A stretch of DNA of 64,000 nt from assembly GCA_018806915.1 (NCBI GenBank), contig JAGKQI010000102.1, positions 62,001-126,000 of the forward strand, given 5' to 3'. How positions within the stretch are numbered: position 1 is the stretch's first letter; each line of letters opens with the position of its first letter. Under the pieces are notes generated by a model that saw only the letters and a list, made by a program, of their open reading frames with translations, was not told where the DNA came from and made no database searches. The DNA is from Phytophthora colocasiae. Its lineage: Eukaryota > Oomycota > Peronosporomycetes > Peronosporales > Peronosporaceae. The position numbers were made by a program, and so were the translations under genes. This document shows, one piece after another, positions 9,711 through 24,700 of this stretch.

Positions 9711-12700
9711 ATGCAACCGAGGTGTAATGTGCTATCCTTCTTCCTGACCTTGCTTGGAGCGTACAGCTCCGTCGGATCTGCTGCCAATGCCACAGTGTCT
9801 GTATCGTGGACCAACTCGACTGTGGCTGGCACGCCAGAACTCGAACTCCTGCTCATGACTGGGGACAACCCTCTCCTCCCAGAGGACACACTTTTCCAGA
9901 TTCAGCTTAACTCGCGGTTTACAGTCGCCTCGGATGCTAGTGTGGACGACGCAGTCCTGGCTGAGAGTTTAGATAGCACCTGGAGCCTTTCAGTAGACGT
10001 GGAAGCCAATACATTGGCGGTACAGCGCAGTGGGAGTGGTTCACAATTGAGTTCTGGTACTCAGATACGATTCAAGTTGACGGGCGTCACGAATCCAAGG
10101 CGCGCGAGTCGATTTAGCGTTGGGACAATGGTGATATCGGACCATGGAGCTACGTTTACGCAGTTATTAGAGTTGCAGCCGATTGAGATCGTGCCTGGAG
10201 ATCTCTGGATTTCGCAGCTCACCTTCTCGAACTTATTGAGTGGTCGAAGTACGCTGCTGACGATCCACTTAACGCTGGCACATTCCGTGCCACATGATGG
10301 AGCAATTGTTGTGTATTTGCCGTATATGTATGGATACTTGCCGGGTGTCTCTTTGGCGAGTGTTGTAGGATTGGATGGCGAGTTTGAGGTTTCAACAAAG
10401 GACAATGCGATTTGGCTTAAACGAAAGGCTGCGTCAGGAACAAATAGCGGGGAAATGCAAGAGATGGTATTGGTATTGGCAGGAATTATTCACCCGACGA
10501 TGGAAGGCGCAATGGGCCCTTCTGTATTGCTACAGACTCTGGATGCTGATACTGGCGTTATTGATCAGGCGTATGTAGATACGTCCGGCAACATCCTCAA
10601 CAAAGCGCGTGTGGTGCTCAGCAGTTCGATTCTTCAAATAATTGAAGGCGATCTCACCGGAGCGCAGTACACAATTTCGTTAAGTGCGCCACCTTTTGGA
10701 GATTCTGATCTTACGGTTTCGATTGGGGAATCAAGCGGGGCAATGATGTTGGATGTAGAACCGCAGCTTGTAATTTTTTCGACGTCCAATTGGTCCAGTA
10801 CGATGACTATTACGGTGGTTGCACCGAAAGACATCGCAGTAAATGAAACAAGGACACAGGAAAGTGTCGTTCCAGTCAGTCATACAATCATTAGTGGCGA
10901 TAGTGGTCACACCTTTGCGGCCGCGAGTGAAGTGAGTGTTCGCATTAAAGACAACGACTTCCCGTTTCAGTCGTCCTGCTTTCTGTGCCCTGAGGGCTTC
11001 TATTGTCCTAAGAGCACGACGAAGCCAGTTGCGTGTGCAGAAGGCACGTACTCCGTGAATTCTGGTACTACTCCATGCGAGAAATGCCCTGCTGGATTTA
11101 CGTGCTCTGATCCTCTGCTTGGCCCAGTTGAATGCCCAAGTGGTTCGTATTCTCTCGCGGACAGTTTGACGTGTACGATCTGCCCAAGCGGAAAATTTTG
11201 TCCATCGACAGATCAAGCACCCCAGGCGTGCAGCTCTGGGTATTACAGCACCCAAGGATCGACATCGTGCACAGCGTGCCCGCGTGGGTTTGAGTGCAGT
11301 GGAGCCTCAATGTCAGAGCCCGTGGCGTGTGCATTCAGTACGTACAGCAGCATTGAAGGAGCAGTGGTGTGTTCTCCTTGCCCTGTGGGCCACAGTTGCC
11401 TGGATGCGACACAGCCACCAGTGCTTTGTCAGCCTGGCAGCTACAGTTTGGATGGAAAAGGCCCCTGCACTAACTGCCCAAAAGGCTATAAGTGTGCCAC
11501 AACGACTGATGCCCCAGTTCAATGTGTCGACGGGACGTACTCACCAGCTAATGCAGTGGATTGTTTGGAATGTCCCGCTGGTAAATACTGCCGGCAGCCA
11601 TCTTCCGACCCGATCTCGTGTTCTTCAGGTTATTATTCTGTAATTGGAAGCACTACGTGCACCCCTTGTCCAGCAGGGATGGAGTGCACTTCACCTTCGA
11701 GTATTCCAGTCGCGTGTCCAATCGGAACGTATACCCCTGGGTCTGCTTCATCGTGTTTACCGTGCCCAGCCGGGTTTGCATGTGCAAATGCAACAGCAAC
11801 ACCGATATTGTGTAACCCTGGAACATTCAGCACGCAAGGCCAGGGGAAATGCACACAGTGTTCTGCAGGCTATTACTGTCCACAGCCTGGTCAAGCCGTG
11901 CAGCTCATATGTTTGCCTGGGACGTACGCTGAGGCCGGAGCGACTGCGTGCACGACTTGTCCTGCTGGGATGCAGTGTCCATCAATATCACAGGCTATTA
12001 AGGAGGCGTGCGAGGCAGGAACATACTCCTTGGGCGGTCAAACCCGGTGCATTTCGTGTCCGATCGGCCACATGTGTCCTCGGGTGGATGGGAGTCAAAA
12101 CGCAGTTTGTGCTCCGGGATGGTATTCGTCAGGAGGTGCTGTGCAGTGCACCATTTGTCCAGCAGGTTATGCTTGTCCGGACCCATCGACATCTCCACCA
12201 GTTATTTGTCCTGATGGCTACTACAGTTTGACTGGAGCCAAAGTTTGTATTGCCTGCCCTGCTGGGTACGCTTGTCCGGACCCAACTAGTAAATTACTTG
12301 TGCCATGTGCAAAAGGGATGTACTCAACTGGTGCAGCGAGTTCTTGTACACCCTGCCCAGCCGGCTTCGCGTGCTCGTTTTCCAATAGCTCTAGCGTTGA
12401 GCCATGTCAGACAGGATTTTACTCCACAACAGGGTCTGGATCATGCGTTGAGTGTCCTCGAGGCTACTATTGCGATACACCGAATGAGATGCCGAAGAAT
12501 TGTTCTGTCGGGTATTATAGTTTGAGGGCGTCTACAAGTTGTTTGGCTTGCGACCCTGGCTACGAGTGTCCAAGATCCGACCAACTGCCACAGCCGTGTC
12601 CTGTTGGCTATTACAGTATTGGTGCTGTAGCGAACTGCCGCTCGTGCTCTCCAGGATACAAATGCAGTCTCGCGTCCACGAACCCAACACCAAAAGAAGA

Positions 12701-15700
12701 TGCTTGCCCGATGGGTGGCTATTGCAACCCACCTACGACCTTCTTCCTTTGTCCAGCAGGCACGTTTGGTAATGTGACGGCAGGAGAGGTACGAGCTCAG
12801 GTGAAGTATGTCACCGCCAGTCACTAACAACACGTGTGTATTTTACTGTAGAGCATCGACCATGCATGCGCACCATGCCCAGAAGGATACTTCTGCGAAA
12901 TGGGAACAACGCCTTTGACTCGACAGACATGCCCAGCAGGGTTCTTTTGCCCCGAAGGCACTAAACGTGCCTCTCAGAACCCGTGCCCGGCTGGTACGTT
13001 CAACCCGGATGGAGGTCAGAAGAGCTCGGACGTGTGCCAAATCTGCCCTGCAGGAATGTACTGTCCGACTGGGAGTTCGCAGCCGCAGTCGTGTCCGGAG
13101 GGTTATTACTGCCTGAAAGGCACACGCACCGCGAACCAATACCCGTGCGCTGCTGGCACATTTAGTGGTCCGCAGAGCCAATTGACGATCGGCTCTCAAT
13201 GCAACAAATGTCCACTAGGAAGTTACTGTCCGGAAGCCAGCAGTACGCCAACCAAATGCCCAGCGGGCACATACAATCCACAGACTGGGGCTGCAGGTTT
13301 GCATGAGTGTCTTGCTTGCCCGCCGGGTTGGTCATGTCCTCACGTTGGTCAGAGTGACTATGTTGATCGGTGCGCACAGGGGCATTACTGTCCTAGTGGT
13401 ACTGTACTCGCAACAGACCACCCCTGCCCTGCTGGAACGTACACGGAGAGTATTGAGCTTATCCGCTCTCAAGATTGCACTATTTGCCCGTTGCAACACG
13501 CGTGTTTACAAGGTACTGGTGGGGAAACGCAGACAATGCTGGATTGCGGGGCTGGATCCTTCTGTCCTAACGGCACAGAGTACGCCAACCAGTTTCCGTG
13601 CCTACCTGGCACGTGGAGTTCAAGTAGGTCACTCTCCACAGCCTTAGAGTGCGATGTCTGCCCGCCAGGAAAATATTGTGAAGGTGGCAAGTCCTTTATT
13701 GATGGAAGTTGCGCTTCGGGTCACTACTGCCCGCTTGGAACATATTCCAAGACGCAGTTTCCGTGCCCAAGTGGAACATATACGGCCAATACGTGGTTGT
13801 TCGAGCCGAGTCAGTGCGACGACTGTCCCCCGGGTTACTATTGTCCTGCTGGGTCGGTGGCACCCATCCCATGCAAGGCTGGGAGTTATACGTCTGTGAA
13901 CAATACGAAAACGTTCGGACCGGCAGACGCATGGCCAGCTTGCATCACTTGTCCAGCTGGGTACTACTGCGTCGAGGCCACCGTAACTCCCAAACCTTGC
14001 GGCAAGGGCAAGTTTTCGACTAGTGGATCGAAAACATGTCCACCATGTGAGGCAGGCTACTTCTGCAATAGTGAAACTACTAGTGCAGCAAATATGCGCT
14101 CGAATGCGTTGGGATGGGCTTCACCTGGAGCACTTTACGGCACTTGCTACAACGGCACTTACTGTCCTGCGGGATCAGATTCCGAACCAGCGCTCGAAAC
14201 GGATGCTTGTCCGCCGGCGTACTACTGCCCAACTGCGACCCCAGCACCGGTCATCTGCCCTGCCGGTACCTACAGCAATCTCACCGGTCAAGACAGCATT
14301 ATCGACTGCACTCCTACACCTGCTGGTTACTTCAGCCTCGCCGGTGCACTAGAGCCGACAGGAGTGTGTTCTCCAGGCTTCTACTGTCCTCTTCGATCCA
14401 CCTCTCGAACCCAAGTGCCGTGCCCGGCACGATATTATCTCAATCGAAGTATGGGTCAAAGCGAGGAGGACTGCGCAGTGTGCGTGTCGGGATCATATTG
14501 CCCCATTGGCAGTGCCTACCCGACCACATGCCCGGCTGGATACTACTGCCGCACGGGCATTTCCAGCCCAGAACCTTGTCCAATTGGCACTTACGCTACC
14601 GCGACCGGATTGCGAACAGTGGAGGATTGTCTGCAGTGCCCGCCGGGATTGTACTGCGATTCAACGGCGCTTACCACGCCTCGAGGGCTATGCGATCCTG
14701 GCTACTATTGCACACTAGGGGCATACACATCGGCTCCGATGAATTACGAGTCCACACTGTTTGGTGTGACCAATCGACACACCGGAGATCAGTGTCCTCA
14801 AGGTGCCTATTGTCCATTGGGCTCTTCATCCCCAACTTTGTGTCCGCCAGGGACCTTCAACAATTTTACTGGGCTCGAGTCTGTCGGGCAATGCGTTCCC
14901 TGCCCACCTGGGGAATATTGTGAAACACCAGGGCTACTACTACCGACAGATAGCTGTCATCCCGGTTACTTCTGCATTGGAGGTGCTGCTGTTCCGACGC
15001 AAATGGAGACCCCAGCTGGATCTTTCTCGCTCACCGGGGCCACCGCTCCATCGCCGTGCCCACCTGGCCAATATAACCTCTATCCGGCTCAAGACAAGTG
15101 CGTGATCTGCCCTGCTGGTTTCTACTGCAGCTTACCGGGGACTGTCTCGCCAACCATTTGTCCAACTGGGAATTATTGTCCTGAAGGCACTAGCTTACCC
15201 GTCAAATGCCTACCGGGTACTTTTGCGGACGTCGAAGGTCTCGTTAAAATTGATCAGTGTGAGCCATGTCCCAGTGGCCAGTACTGTGATTCCTACGGGT
15301 TGTCGGCGCCAAGTGGTCCGTGTTTAGCTGGGTTTGTATGCGTTGGAAAGTCCCCAGTATCCAACCCCCTGGCACAGATCTACGGCGACGTGTGTCCTGT
15401 GGGTAGTTATTGCCCAGAAGGAACTAGGAATGTGATATCGTGCCCAATTGGTTCTTTTCGTGCTGCAATGGGCGGTACTAGCTTAGCGTCGTGCTCTCTT
15501 TGCCCTGGAGGTCAGTATTGCAGCGCTACAGGATTAACCAAGCCGTCTGGTTCATGCAACCCTGGTTACTATTGTGTTTCGGGTGCTGCAACCCCAACAC
15601 CGACAGACAGCGTTACAGGGATGATCTGCCCTGCTGGGTTTTACTGTCCAGAGGCAAGTTCCGCTCCAATAAAATGCAGCGCCGGGACGTACGCTGCTGA

Positions 15701-18700
15701 CAAGGGTCAAAGTATCTGCGATAAGTGTCCGATGGGGTATTTCTGCAATGGAGTGACAACAAACACATACGCTGATTGCCCAGCGGGTGATTATTGTCCT
15801 GCAGGTACCGGAGAAGTGCCAGTTCCATGTCCGATTGGGACGTTCAGCAACAGCATTCGCCTCACTAATGTGACGGAGTGCCAGAACTGCACCGCAGGAT
15901 ATTTTTGTGGCACTTTGGGCTTGGTGCAGCCAACGGGTCCTTGTGCTGCAGGGAGCTATTGCCCCCCACGTGCGGAGAGCAGCGTTGGACGGACTACTGA
16001 GAATGCTACACACATCTGCCCCCCTGGTTTCTTCTGCCCCGAAGGCACGTATCTGCCTATTCCATGCCCGATTGGCACTTACTCGAACGGCACTGGACTC
16101 GTGAAAACTGGAGATTGCGTGTACTGCGATGAAGGCTCCTATTGCGGTGGTGCAGGCCTGGTGAAACCTTCAGGATTGTGTGAAGACGGTTACTATTGCA
16201 AGCGCAACAATACTCAGCCCAACCCGTCTTCCGGTGTTGTGAAGGTTGTGGGAAGCACAGATTTGACGATTTACTTTGGTGGTCAAGCGTGCCCGACCGG
16301 CTCCTACTGTCCTCAAGGCTCGACCAGTCCAATTCTTTGCCCGGAAGGCACTTATACCAACATCACCGCTTCACCTCTCTGTCTCGTGTGCCCATCCGGT
16401 TACTTTTGCCCCCTGGGTTGCGACGACTATATGACCAACGAGTGTCCGATGGGCCATTACTGTCCTGAGAGGACGCAGAGAGCAACTCAATTCCAGTGCC
16501 CACCAGGTTCATTTGGTAATCGAACTCGACTGCAAGACATATCGCAGTGTACTCCAGCACCAGGAGGCACGTATATCAATGAGTATGCTGCTGTGAAGCC
16601 TACGGGGAATTGTCGAAGTGGATTCTATTGCTCTGGTGGATCACCGACCAGTACACCAGCAGAAACGACAGCCACGGGCGGACCTTGTCTTCCAGGTACC
16701 AACTGCCCCGAGGGCTCGGCTGTTCCGATTGTCTGCGATGCTGGAGCTTATTGCTCATCGACAAATACTGATGCAGCTTTACCATGCAGGGAAGGATTCT
16801 ACTGCATACAGGGATCCTTCACAGCTACTCCTACCGGTCAGAATAACTCACTCGGCGTTGTTGGCGACGTGTGCAAACGCGGTCACTACTGTCCAGAGGG
16901 TACCAGCAATCCCATCCCGTGTCTGCCTGGTACGTATTCCGGTACGACCCAAAACACAGACGCGAGTTTTTGTCTCCCTTGCTCTCCTGGTTATATCTGC
17001 AGCACCTCCGGGATCGTGAAGCCGTACGAGATATGCCCAGCTGGATTTATTTGCACCGGTGGCGAAAGTACAGCTACTCAGTTGTGTCCCAAAGGCTTCG
17101 AATGTCCAGAGGGCTCCTCAGAACCTCGATCTTGTCCTGGAGGGACTTTTGCTGACGAAAAAGGTCTTGCCACGTGTAAATTGTGCCCAGAGAGATATTA
17201 CTGTGTAGCAGGAAGTGTAGCTCCAGTGGTATGCCCTCAAGGTTTCTATTGCCCGCTACAAACCCCGTCTCCGTCGAAGTATCCGTGTCTGGCTGGATCA
17301 TTTGGAGACAAGTCAGCACTCGCAAGTTCAAAGGAGTGTGCCCAGTGTCCACCCGGGAAATTCTGTTCAGGGTTGCCACCTACAAATAAGGTATCAGGCG
17401 ACTGTGCACCAGGCCACTACTGTGTTGGGGGTGCAACAACAGCTGAACCAACTGACGGAGTATCAGGTGGTTTGTGTGTTGGAGGTCACATGTGCCTAGG
17501 CGGAGCATGGGCAGCAGATCCTATTGATGGAGTTACTGGTCGGATATGCGATCCCGGCTACTATTGCCCTCAAGGCTCGTTCAACCAGATTCGCTGTGCG
17601 AAAGGAACCTACAACAGTATCGAAAAGCAGCGTGTGTGCTTAACTTGTCCAGCGGGAAGGTACTGCGACACCAATGCTACGTCACCAGTGTTGTGTCCTC
17701 TTCGTTACTACTGCCCTGAAGGCATAGAGAATCCTGTATTTTGTCCGAATGGCACATACGGTCACGAGGTCGGACTTACGAATGCCACCGAGTGTGCACC
17801 ATGCCCTGCTGGGAAATTTTGTGTTGCGGGAACGATTACAGCTTCTTGCACTGCTGGTTTTTTTTGCAAGCTACGGAATGACCACCCAAATCCGACGATA
17901 ACAGTTGCAAATGGAGCGTCAAACTCTTTAGTGTCCGGATTAACATGGAGGACGGAGTTAGGAGGCCCCTGTCCGATTGGTTACTACTGTCCTGAAGGAG
18001 TGTTGGACCCGATCCCATGCCCTACGAATTCATCACGTCTCCAGACACTTGGAATCTCACAAAGCGATTGCGACCCATGCCCAGCAGGAAAGAGCTGTGA
18101 CGACGGAAGCAACACTGTTCCATGTCCAGCAGGTTCTTACTGCCCGTACGGTGTCAGTGAAGTCCCATGCCCATCTGGAACTTTTAATGGAGTTGAAGGG
18201 AAAGCAAAGCAAGAAGACTGTATTCCGTGCTATGCTGGAAAGTTGTGCAATCGAACAGGAATTGTTGATCCCACAGATTACGACTGCCCACCTGGTTCCT
18301 ATTGCCTTCGTGGGTCTAGTGAGCCACACCTGTGTCCAGCTGGAAGTTATCGTGATGTTAGTGGTGCGAAGAGTTCAACGGGTTGCTCGCTATGTGTTGG
18401 GGGATCTTTTTGCAGTACTGGAGCTACGAAACCAACAGTGTGCAGTGCTAAGACGTACTGCCCTGTTGGTTCAGGGTCGCCGCTACAATGTCCAGGTGGC
18501 AGTTACTGTCCGTACAACACAACTACACCAGTCTGTTGCCCAGAAGGTTTCTTCTGCTTGCCTGCGGTTGATTCACCAACTAGTTGCACGCTTGGTCACT
18601 ACTGCCCAAGTAACACGACAGCTCAGATACCTTGCCCACTAGGATACGCTGGGCGAGCGACACCTTTAGATGGAGCATATACGTCGCTGTATTCATCCTG

Positions 18701-21700
18701 CGAAGCTTGCCCACCTGGAACGTTTGGTATCGATGTTAATCGAACGCGTTGTGATGAGTGCCTAGAAGGCTACGTATGTCTCGGAGCAACGAACTCCAGC
18801 CATCCTGCTAGTCGAGAAGTTGACAATGGCTACCCATGTCCTCCAGGCTCTTACTGTCCTGCTGCCAGCTCTTCGGAAACTGCGTGTCCAGCCGGAACTT
18901 TCCAGCCGAATTACAAAGCCTCGAATGAGTCTGCATGTTTACCTTGTCCAGCAAATTCGTACCAAAACTCAGTCGGCCAAGCAAGCTGTTTACCGTGCTC
19001 TACTAGTGCGTTTGCGGCGGTTGGAGCAACCAAATGCACGTGCGTTGGTAGCCACCGGGCATTCCAAATGACGGACGGGTACTGTATCTGTGAACCTGGT
19101 TACGAGTTTTACGACCAAGACATGATCCTGCGCAGCGATGAAGATGGAGCCGTGGATTGCCAGCCGATCGTGTACGACCGTTGTAGCAGCAATCAAGTGC
19201 GCTCTGACAGCGGATCCTGCGTCCCAGCAAGCGGTAAAGCTTGCGACGCTAGCTGTAACAATGGCACTGGAACCTACGTTGCTAGTCTTGGAGTCTGCCA
19301 ATGTGACGAGCAACCGGACTTGGATACTGTCTGTAACCAGAAGTGTCGCGATGAAAAGACTCAAATTCAGGTGAATGGCAGTACTGGTGAACTGCAACTG
19401 TATAACCCCATCACGCGCGAACTTTCGTCGTTATCTGACGACAGCAGTATCAATGGTCTTGTCTCTAAAGTATCTTGTGCTTCTGGAAGTGATTGCCATC
19501 TACACTCGATAGCGGTGGCCTCCACCGGGTTCTCAGGTTCGTATGACCTACCACCATTGATCTCAGAGACCTCACGACGACGGTTATCGACAGCCTCAAC
19601 CTCAACTTCGATCCCGAATCCGATGGTGTGCTTGACGATGGGAAACGGCCTGCTCTTTGACTTGTCAGTTGCAGGATCGTATCCGATTTACTTGAAGGAC
19701 TCCATGCTCAACACCAACCCAAGTTTCGACTACGGAGCCTTCCGGGCACTTGCGGCGAAGGTTAACTCCAATTCAAGCACTGTGTCAGCCTTCGCTTTCT
19801 CCTTTACGGAGGCAGGAACGTACGTTTTCGGGAGCTCTCTGAATGCTGCAGCTCAAACAATCGTTGTTGTGATGAAAGCGGGCACAAGTTGTCCTACTGA
19901 AGCCCCGATTGTACCGCTGAATGAAAAGAACTTGATCACCGTCAGTGCGAAGCGTCGAACGGATGATATTATTTTGGCACCAGACTGGGGCCTCATTGTG
20001 GGGCTACTCTGTGGTCTTTTTGGCGTAGTAATTGGTGTTATCGCTGGTCTTTACTACTTTCGCACTAAGAGCTGGACAAACACCGCAGTGAAAAGCGTTA
20101 AAGGATATCGAGCTAAGAACCAACTGGCGAATCTCTCATCGATGCACTCGAAGGGAACCGTGGCTGTGACAAATGACTCCGATCAAAGTGAAGCGGTATC
20201 TGGTGCTCTCTTAGGGACAGAACCAATGACTGTGGAAAAGAAACAATTCCACCTCGGAAAACAGGAGCAAGTGAAAGGGGCTACGATGGAGTATCGCCCT
20301 GATTTAGAACGCTGGGACGAGGAAGACTTGGACCTGCGTGAGCTTATCGATCGGCTTCAGTTCCACCATGAAGCAGTAACGAAAAGCTTCGAGGACCAGA
20401 AAGGAGGAGTAAAAGAATTGATGCAACGCCTGCAAGCTGAAGCAGTAGAACTCAAGAGGCTGTTCGTAAACGCTCTTGTAACGTCTGACTTAATGTCACC
20501 AGAGGTAAAGAATCCCGCAGCCGCCTTGGAGGCTGAGGTGCCAGAAACTCTCCCAGTGAGTGAAATAAGTGGACGTCCGCGATCACGAAGCGTTGCAGGC
20601 AGGGAAAGGTTCCTGCTGGAGAACCTCGAGCGTGATCTACAGGACCGCAATCGCTTTGAGCAAAAGAAAACTGCTATGATGGACGGTGTGAGCGCTGGCC
20701 TTCACGAAATCGAAGGGTGGGGAGCGCAGTTGGCTGATTTAACTGGTGCTATGGTACAGGATATGTCTTTGCAAGTTGACGACAGAGCACCCGAGCGTAC
20801 CAGCTCCAAGGAGGAGACTTGTATAGAGCGCGTACGTTCAGTTCTTGGCGAATTGAAGACCTTGCTAGGGTCCGATCCGATGACTCAAACATCATCTTCA
20901 CTCATCCACCTCGCCGAAGCCGAGAAGGGTCGACGCGAAGTAGGGACTTTCGTGCTTGAAGCTTCACAACGATACTTCACTGCTCGTCCAACTATCGATG
21001 GTGATGATCAAGAGTCTAGGGATTCGACTAATGGAATTCAGAGATTATTGGAACTCCATGACGACGTCGAAAAGGCTCAAAACAGAGAAGATGAGGCGCT
21101 CTTTCGACCTCTTCAATCCTTACAGAAGTTTGGAGCAGCTCTCCCCCAAGTACTTGCTGCAATCGAAGACTTGGAATCAAGTTTTCACCGTGAGTTGGAT
21201 GCCGTTCGTGAAGAACAGAACCCTGTTAAGGAGCACGCGGTACAAGCTCAAATGCAGAGCCGCTTAAGCAAGCTGATGAAGGAGGTTGCAGCGGGAGCTA
21301 AAATAGTCAACGAAAAGGTGAACAAGGAAGCTCCACGCACGGTAAAATTCCGACGTGGAGCTCAACAAGCGGAAAATGCGCTGAGTAGAGCTCTGGGAAG
21401 TGCGAAGGAACAATGGATTACTGCTGATCAAGAGAAACGGGATCTTAGTGCTGCTACTGTTTCCACTATAAACGAGCCCGAATCAGCGCCTTCAACACTA
21501 CCAGAAGACCAAGCTACGGCAACTCTTCGAGACAAGACACTCTTTGAAATCAAAGATCTTTTGATCGAGCTTACTTCACTGCTCAAGAGAAATGGCGAGG
21601 CCTCAATTCTCGCCTCTCAACAATTGGGCGTTGCTCCGCAGGTTTCAGCTTTGGTAGATCCACGAGTAACTACAGACGTGAAGCGTAGCAGAGCATGGGC

Positions 21701-24700
21701 GAGTGATGAGAGCTATCCACAATACTCGACAGCGGAAAAAGAGCGTCAGCGTGACAATTTAATGTCTGACTTGCGTAAAGTTCTGCCGTCTGCAAGTCAA
21801 GCGGCTTCGACACATATGGATGTAGTAACAAGGCAGGAATCTGACGTCGTCCGTGAAGAGGAACGAGATCAAGTTCTGCATCGCGAGGTAGAAGGCGCTA
21901 ATGCGTTGCGAACGCAACATGACGAGGAGGAACAGTCTCTTGAATCCCAGTTTCGAGAAGAGGAGCTGGCAATCGAACAAGAGTACCTCAGAGAGCTTTC
22001 GAGTTTGGAAATGGAGTTTGAAAGTGGTAGTGGCGATGAAGCTGGTGGTGATGCTACAGAACCACCAGATAATTTGTTTGATGCTTTCTTTATTCATACG
22101 GAAGGTGATGAAAGCCTCCCCCCAAGGTTTACAGAAACTGAAGAGTCTGCACAAGAAATGAGTGAAGTGCTGATGGACGACGATGCGGACATCATCGCAC
22201 AGCTCAACGACGTGTATTCGGAGGCCTGGAACAACCGCGTTCGAATTCTCGCAAAGGAAGAAGCACTTCGGAAGGAGAAACTGAACGAACGCATTCGTCG
22301 AAAGAGAATGACTCAAAAGAGCCTTGACCCTTCGCTTTCCGATGATAATCTAGACGCGGTAACACTAGAGGCTGTTGCATGTAAAGATGCCATTTTGGAA
22401 CAGGTTGTCAAGAAGCAAGATGAAATGGATGCTCTGGAGCAAGAAGCGATAAACAGCGCCGTCAATAACTTACGCAAGCAAGTTGAAGACTGTCAAGACC
22501 ATTGTGAAGGTGACAGCCCGAACGATCGAGATGCCATTACTCAACTGGTGACTGAAGCAAGAAATTGCGCCAAGAAAGATAGAGCGAAGGCTGAAAAGAC
22601 CATCGCCCACGCTGAGAGTGAGCTCCAGAAGCTCCTGAATGAATATGATCACGACTTTTCGGCTATGAAAAAAGAAGTCGAGAGCGAAAGAATGCGTCTC
22701 GAAGCAAAACTGAAAGGCGCTCTAGCGAAAAGACATGGTCATCGTGGAGGCTCGCAAGGAGTAAAAGAAGATGAATTATTGGAGCAAACGGAGAGTAGTG
22801 ATAGTGACCCACGAGAGGATCTCGAGACTGAGCTGGAAGCGTTTACTGACAGTTCAATCAAAGAGCTCCGAGACAAGCATTTCCAACTCCAACAAGAGAT
22901 AGAAGCACAGAAGACCCAAGGAGTAGTGGCTATGGCAGTAGCGGACGCACAATTAGCGTATCTGGATGAGTTGAGCGCCGGACGAGTGATTACAAACGTG
23001 GCTAAACATGACGATAACTCTCTTAGTCGAGAGTTAACAGGAGAGCTTCTTGAGGCTCTGGCTTTCCAGATTCCGATGCAGATTGAGCAATGGACACAAG
23101 AAAAAGTTGACAAGTTGCGCGCTGACTACGTGTTATCATGTGCTGAACGCCGACGTGAACTTGAAGCCGACGCCGCAATGCGTCGAGCAAAGCTTGCCGA
23201 CAGAATGAGTCAGCGAAGACAGGCAAACGGACAGGATACTATTGATGAAAAGGCACACAAGACGTCTACTGCTTCAGAATCGAGAATTATTGATGAACAA
23301 GAGCGAGTGGCTCTAGCGGAGATCGAGGACAGCTTGGTGACAGCAACAGAAGCACTGGGCGAAACCGAGAGGACGATGTGCGAGGCTTTAGCTCAAACAC
23401 TAGCATCCACACTGCAGAAATATGGGGCAGATATCAAAGGGCAGACTCGTGGAGCAACGGCATTTGCTAGCCCGGTAGTGTACGCGTTAGATGCACTGGA
23501 AGATACGGCCTCACGGCGTGCAGAAGCTGAGGCTCAAAATCGAGCTGCGATTGAACAAGAGATTGAGCGTGTAAAAGACGATAGTTCAAAGTCTTTTGTG
23601 GCTCTCAATAAATCACTGGAGGCGGAAAAGCGACGGCAGGAGGAACAGTTAAAGCAGCGTTTGGCCCAGCGGCGCGAGCAACAGCTAAAACTAATTCCAG
23701 TAGGTTCCTCCCCTGAGAAAGTGGCCGAGATGAATGCTGTCCTTGTGAAGCAAGAAGTTGGAGAGAAACTGCGTCTTGAGGATAAGTTAGACATGCAGAC
23801 ACAGCGTGCTTTGGGCCAAGAGATAGGGAAACAACGAGATCGGAAAGAACAATTGAAGCAGCAGCTTCGTGATGCTATCGTTGCTGAGACAGCAGCTGCT
23901 GCAATGAAAGAAGCCGTTGTCCAGACACGCAGCGAGTATTTGAAAAGGGAAGGCAATGACGAAGAGTTAGCGGCTTTGATGCAGCTGTGGAAATCTCGAC
24001 CCGTACAGAAGCATTTGCCACCAACAAGGGCATTACGCGGACACCAATCCGTTATAGCAGTTGACGATAACAGCGCTTTACACAGCCTGCACGATGAACA
24101 TGCTCGAGAATGGGAAGCATTTAAGGCACGTATTGAAGACGAAATGCAACGACGCAAAGATCAGCTTGCTCAGCGGCTCCAACGCAAGCGTCAAATGCTA
24201 CAAAACAACTCAGCGTTATCTCCGACTGAGAGAAAACGTGCGGAAGTCGCTTTGGATCGAGAAGAGGAGCGCGAAAACCAGGCACTTGAGGCTTCTGCTG
24301 TATCACTGGATCAAGCGATCACGTTGTCCTCGCAACGAGCAAAAGATCATGCGTCTGGCGTTATATCGGGGAGTTTGGCATCAACTAGTGCTGACTTAGA
24401 CGCAGCATTGGAGGCGACTCGAAGGCAACATGAAGAGGCTCAACGAAAACTGCGGGAGGACCTCGAAACGGAGCGTCGTAAGCAGGAGCAGCTTCTCCGT
24501 GAGCGTCTTCGTCAACGCAGAGCTGCCAGACGAGATGGATCAGAGCCGATGTTGAAAGCAGAAGCTGAAGACGCACAGGAGGTGGATATGAAGCAGAAGC
24601 TGGAAGAAAAGCTTTGTGCTCAAGAGGATGAAGCATGGGCAGCGCTACGCAAGCGTGAGCAGCAAGAATTGGACGTCATCTTGGCGCCTTTAGAGGCTGT

